Below are positions 16,370 to 19,543 of a stretch of DNA of 19,543 nucleotides, one piece after another; the stretch's first letter is position 1; every line of letters starts with the position of its first letter. A program made the translations under genes and the position numbers. A model generated the notes under the pieces. The model was not told where the DNA came from. It saw only the letters and a program-made list of their open reading frames with translations, and searched no databases. Origin of the DNA: Polyangiaceae bacterium (GTDB taxonomy: Bacteria; Myxococcota; Polyangia; Polyangiales; Polyangiaceae); contig JAICTU010000122.1 in assembly GCA_025936205.1 (NCBI GenBank), forward strand, positions 1 to 19,543. The letters are read 5' to 3'.

Positions 16370-19300
16370 ATGAGTGTTCAGGGCCTGCGCGTATACCGCA
16401 GCAACCGCCTGGAGCGGCTCGCCGAAGCGCTAGCGGAGCAGCTCGCCGAGCCGCCCGAGGACCCATTCGCGCCCGAATGCATCCTGGTGCCGGGGCGCGG
16501 CGTGGCGCAGTGGTTGAGTCTGGAGCTGAGCCAGCGCTTCGGGGTCTGGGCCAACGTGCTCTACCTCTACCCGCGCAACTTCGTCGGCTGGGCGCTGGAG
16601 CGCGTGCTGGAATCGCCGGCGGCGGGGCTCGAAGCCTTCGACCCGGAGCGGCTGCTCTGGTCGATCGTGAGCACGCTGCGCCCACTGCTGGGGCGCCCGG
16701 AGTTCGAGGCCATCCAGCGCTACGTCAGCGCCGATGCCAGCGACGTGCGCTACTTCGAGCTGTGTCGCCGCATCGCCAGCACGTTTGACCGCTACGCCGC
16801 CTATCGCCCCGACTTGCTCACCAGCTGGGAGCGCAAGGCCCGCCGGAGCACGGAGCTGCCGCAGCTGGGGTTGTTCGGGGCTCGCGAGCCCCAGGATGAG
16901 GCGCAGGGCTGGCAAGCGCTGCTCTGGAAGGCGCTGGTGGAGCGCTCGGGCTCGGTGGCGATGGGCACGCTGGAGAAGCGCTTTCTGCGTCGGGTGCAGC
17001 GCAGCCAGCGGCTCGACAACTTGCCCGCCCGCATCAGCTGCTTCGGCGTGACGCACGTGCCGCCCAGCTACGCGCGCATTCTGGTGGCGCTGTGTCCGCA
17101 CGTGCCGGTGCGCATGTTCCAGCTCGCGGCAGCGCGGCGCGCGGAACCTGCACGCCACAATCCGCTGCTCGAGTCGCTGGGCGCGCTGGCCACGGATTTC
17201 GAAGCGCTGCTCGCGGACGAGCTGAAGCAGCAGAGCGTACCGGTGAGCTCCGTCGCGCTGTTCGACCCACCCACCGCTCCTACCCGCCTGGCGCGCCTGC
17301 AGCGCGAGCTACTGGAGGACGTCGCGCCGGGGCCCTCGCAGGCGCGCGGCACGGCGGAAGACGAGTCGATCCGCATCCACGTCTGCCACAGCCCGATGCG
17401 CGAGGTGGAGGTGCTGCACGACCAACTGCTCGCGCTGCTGTCCACGGGCAGCGGCTACGAAGCGCGCGATGTCGTGGTCATGATGCCGGACATCGAGACC
17501 TACGCGCCGCTGATCGACGCGGTGTTTCGCCGCTCCAGCGACGATCCGCAGCGCATCCCCTACTCGCTCGCCGATCGCGTGCTGGAGGCCGCGGCGCCCG
17601 TCGCGAGCGCGCTCGATCGGCTGTTCCTGCTCGCCGGGCAGCGCCTCTCCACCTCGCAGGTGCTGGATCTGCTGGCGCTGGAGGTGGTGGCCGCGCGCTT
17701 CGAGATCACGCCGCGCGATCTGGAGCAGATCACCGAGTGGCTGCAGCGCACCAACGTGCGCTGGGGCATCGACGCCGACCATCGCGAGGCGCACGGCCAT
17801 CCGCGTTCCGACGCCAACACCTGGCGGCTCGGAGTGCGCCGCCTGCTCCTCGGCTACGCCATGAGCAACGACCCGCCGGTGCTGGTCTCCGGCATCCTGC
17901 CGGAGCCGGGCCCGAGCGGCAGCGGCGCGGCAGCGCTGGGTAAGCTGGCGAGCTTTCTGGAGAGCCTGTTTCAGCACCTGGACGCGCTGGCACAGCCGCA
18001 CCGCGCGAGCGAGTGGCCCGAGCTGGTGAGCGCCGCGCTCGATGCGCTGGTGCAACACGACGCCGATACCGCCTGGCAGCACCAGGAGCTGCTGGAGGCG
18101 CTGCGCGCACTCACCCGGCGCGCGATCGAGGCCGGCTATGAGCAGCCGATCGGCAGCGCGGCACTGCACGGCTTGTTGTTCGAAGCGGTGAACAGCGGGC
18201 GGCCGGCGCGCGGCTTTCTGATGGGCGGCGTGACCTTCTGCTCGCTGGTGCCGCTGCGCTCGATCCCGTTTCGTGTGGTGTGCCTGGTCGGGCTCGGCGA
18301 CGGAGATTTTCCGCGCCAGGACTCCACGACCGACTTCGATCTGATCGTGCACGGCCCGGGCGGCAGGCGCCGCGGCGATCGCTCGCGGCGCATGGAGGAC
18401 CGCTACATCTTTCTGGAAGCGATCCTGGCGGCTCGAGAGCGCTTGATCATCACCTACACGGGCCAGAGCATCCGCGACAACTCGAGCTTGCCGCCCAGTG
18501 TGGTGGTGGCCGAGCTGTGTGACACCTTGGACGCCTGGCGGGAGCCAGCGCCAGCGGCCCCAGAACCCGAGCGGAGCACGACAGTGTCGCCCGGAGTGTC
18601 GGCGGCTGTGTCTCCCGGCGAGAGCGCTCCGGATTATATCGTGTCCCATCCGCTGCAAGCGTTCAGCCCGCGCTACTTCGATGCCAGCGACGCGCGCTTG
18701 TTCTCGTATGCCGCGCACTATGCCGCCGCGAACCGCGCGCGCTATCGCTCGCCGCTCGGGGAGTTCTTCGTGGGCCCGCTCGCGGCGCCGGCTCCCGACG
18801 CGCTGGCACTCGCCGAGCTGGTGCGCTTCTACCGCGGGCCCGCCGCCTATCTGCTGAACCGGCGCCTGGAGCTGTACCTGCGCGAGAGCGGCGAAGCGCT
18901 CGCGGATCGCGAGCCGCTCGAGCTCTCGGGGCTGGAGAGCTATGCGGTGGGGCAGAGCCTGCTCGAGCTCGGGCGGCGCGGCGTCTCACCGGCACAGGCG
19001 AGAGAGCTCGTGATGGCCGGCGGTGCGCTGCCGCTAGGAACGCCCGGTGAGCTCGATTTTCAGGAGATCGCGAGCTGCGCGAACGTGATCTCCGAGCTGG
19101 CCGCGGAGGCGCGCGACGGCGGCCGCCAACCGCCGCTGCCGTTCGAGGCGCGGCTGCCGAGCGGGCGCCTGCTGTTCGGCAGCTTGAACGAGTCGTACGC
19201 CCATGGCCTGGTGGAGCAGCAGTTCGCGCGCATCCGCGCCTCGCACCTGCTCTCGCTCTGGATCCGGCATCTGGTGTACTGCTGGGTCGCGCCGGGAGGC

Positions 19301-19543
19301 AGCGAGGCGCAGAGCTCGCTATTCGGGCGGCCGCTGCAAGGCGGCGGCGCGGTGCACCAGCGCTTCCGCCCCGTCGCCGATCCCGCTCTGCGTCTCGACG
19401 CGCTGGCGCGCCGCTTCGACCAGGGACAAGCCCTGCCGCTGCTGCTGTTCCCCACCACCTCGCTCGCGTACGCGCGGGCAACGCGCTCTGGCTCTCGCGG
19501 CCAGGGCAACAAGCGCGACCCTTACGCCGGGCTGGACAAGGAG
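16370..19543 (+). CDS. recC: RecBCD subunit RecC (exodeoxyribonuclease V gamma), 3' end cut by window
   Basis: This frame is open from ATG 16370 to the window's last base: 1058 codons, no stop. RecC is the non-catalytic subunit of the RecBCD helicase-nuclease. It splits the duplex and recognises Chi, feeding RecA with single-stranded DNA at double-strand breaks. Recognisable segments are VYRSNRLERLAEALA at the start, ILVPGRGVAQWLSLEL (39-54), FDRYAAYRPDLLTSWE, and the family hallmark FCSLVPLRSIPFRVV...LGDGDFPR (623-649) followed by GDRSRRMEDRYIFLEAI. E. coli RecC is 1122 residues, so probably only some tens of residues are missing. The Shine-Dalgarno sequence is weak (TTAGGTT, about ten bases off). 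recB and recD would be expected to the right. Confidence 0.95.
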   Translation, partial: MSVQGLRVYRSNRLERLAEALAEQLAEPPEDPFAPECILVPGRGVAQWLSLELSQRFGVWANVLYLYPRNFVGWALERVLESPAAGLEAFDPERLLWSIVSTLRPLLGRPEFEAIQRYVSADASDVRYFELCRRIASTFDRYAAYRPDLLTSWERKARRSTELPQLGLFGAREPQDEAQGWQALLWKALVERSGSVAMGTLEKRFLRRVQRSQRLDNLPARISCFGVTHVPPSYARILVALCPHVPVRMFQLAAARRAEPARHNPLLESLGALATDFEALLADELKQQSVPVSSVALFDPPTAPTRLARLQRELLEDVAPGPSQARGTAEDESIRIHVCHSPMREVEVLHDQLLALLSTGSGYEARDVVVMMPDIETYAPLIDAVFRRSSDDPQRIPYSLADRVLEAAAPVASALDRLFLLAGQRLSTSQVLDLLALEVVAARFEITPRDLEQITEWLQRTNVRWGIDADHREAHGHPRSDANTWRLGVRRLLLGYAMSNDPPVLVSGILPEPGPSGSGAAALGKLASFLESLFQHLDALAQPHRASEWPELVSAALDALVQHDADTAWQHQELLEALRALTRRAIEAGYEQPIGSAALHGLLFEAVNSGRPARGFLMGGVTFCSLVPLRSIPFRVVCLVGLGDGDFPRQDSTTDFDLIVHGPGGRRRGDRSRRMEDRYIFLEAILAARERLIITYTGQSIRDNSSLPPSVVVAELCDTLDAWREPAPAAPEPERSTTVSPGVSAAVSPGESAPDYIVSHPLQAFSPRYFDASDARLFSYAAHYAAANRARYRSPLGEFFVGPLAAPAPDALALAELVRFYRGPAAYLLNRRLELYLRESGEALADREPLELSGLESYAVGQSLLELGRRGVSPAQARELVMAGGALPLGTPGELDFQEIASCANVISELAAEARDGGRQPPLPFEARLPSGRLLFGSLNESYAHGLVEQQFARIRASHLLSLWIRHLVYCWVAPGGSEAQSSLFGRPLQGGGAVHQRFRPVADPALRLDALARRFDQGQALPLLLFPTTSLAYARATRSGSRGQGNKRDPYAGLDKE

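Noticed and set aside
17309..18718. 469-codon minus-strand open frame opposite recC
   Set aside because: It lies wholly inside the recC coding region, is His/Arg/Gln-rich and has no recognisable domain. Same high-GC artefact.

Overview
The window looks like chromosomal DNA from a myxobacterium, probably of the Polyangiales/Sorangium type. The support is very high GC with strong GC bias at third codon positions, three Hanks-type Ser/Thr kinases with proline/alanine-rich extracytoplasmic tails in under 20 kb, several lipoproteins, and a secreted protein with a MYXO-CTERM-like tail. I see no transposase, integrase, phage gene, CRISPR array, tRNA or rRNA. This reads as a housekeeping/signalling region, not a mobile island. 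The taxonomic call is inference from gene content.

Layout, left to right. 1-555: no convincing gene, but two good palindromes. 556-1512 (+): exported SbsA-type Ig-like (Big_5) protein with a MYXO-CTERM-like C-terminus. 1535-3626 (-): two lipoprotein genes separated by one base, one of unknown fold and one beta-propeller-like. They are divergent from an MgtC/SapB-family membrane protein (3806-4276, +). 4305-7801 (-): a tight three-gene operon of kinase, small exported TPR-like protein and kinase. The middle protein looks internally shortened. Both kinases end in a near-identical C-terminal tail. 8076-9480 (-): a RecA-family recombinase followed by a small CxxC...CxxC protein. 9708-10967 (-): a disordered, C-terminally anchored membrane protein. 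11279-12535 (-): a lipoprotein with a MopE-like motif, a glutamine-amidotransferase-like fold and a striking 16-cysteine insert. 12536-13104: a large divergent intergenic region holding a strong intrinsic terminator on the minus strand and, just upstream of it, a compact multi-hairpin RNA candidate. 13105-13812 (+): RNase HI with an N-terminal zinc ribbon. 13813-14503: non-coding with small repeats. 14504-16279 (+): a third kinase with a pentapeptide-repeat tail. 16370-end (+): recC, cut by the right edge of the window.

Two themes recur. The first is DNA recombination/repair: RecA, RecC of the RecBCD complex, and RNase HI, which removes RNA:DNA hybrids. The second is envelope signalling: three transmembrane kinases, an exported partner, a tail-anchored disordered protein and four exported or lipidated proteins. 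Nothing in the sequence proves that the two themes are functionally linked. The parts most worth a second look are the cysteine ladder in the 11279-12535 lipoprotein, the structured RNA plus terminator at 12715-12876, the shared kinase tail with the shortened TPR partner, and the zinc-ribbon RNase HI.
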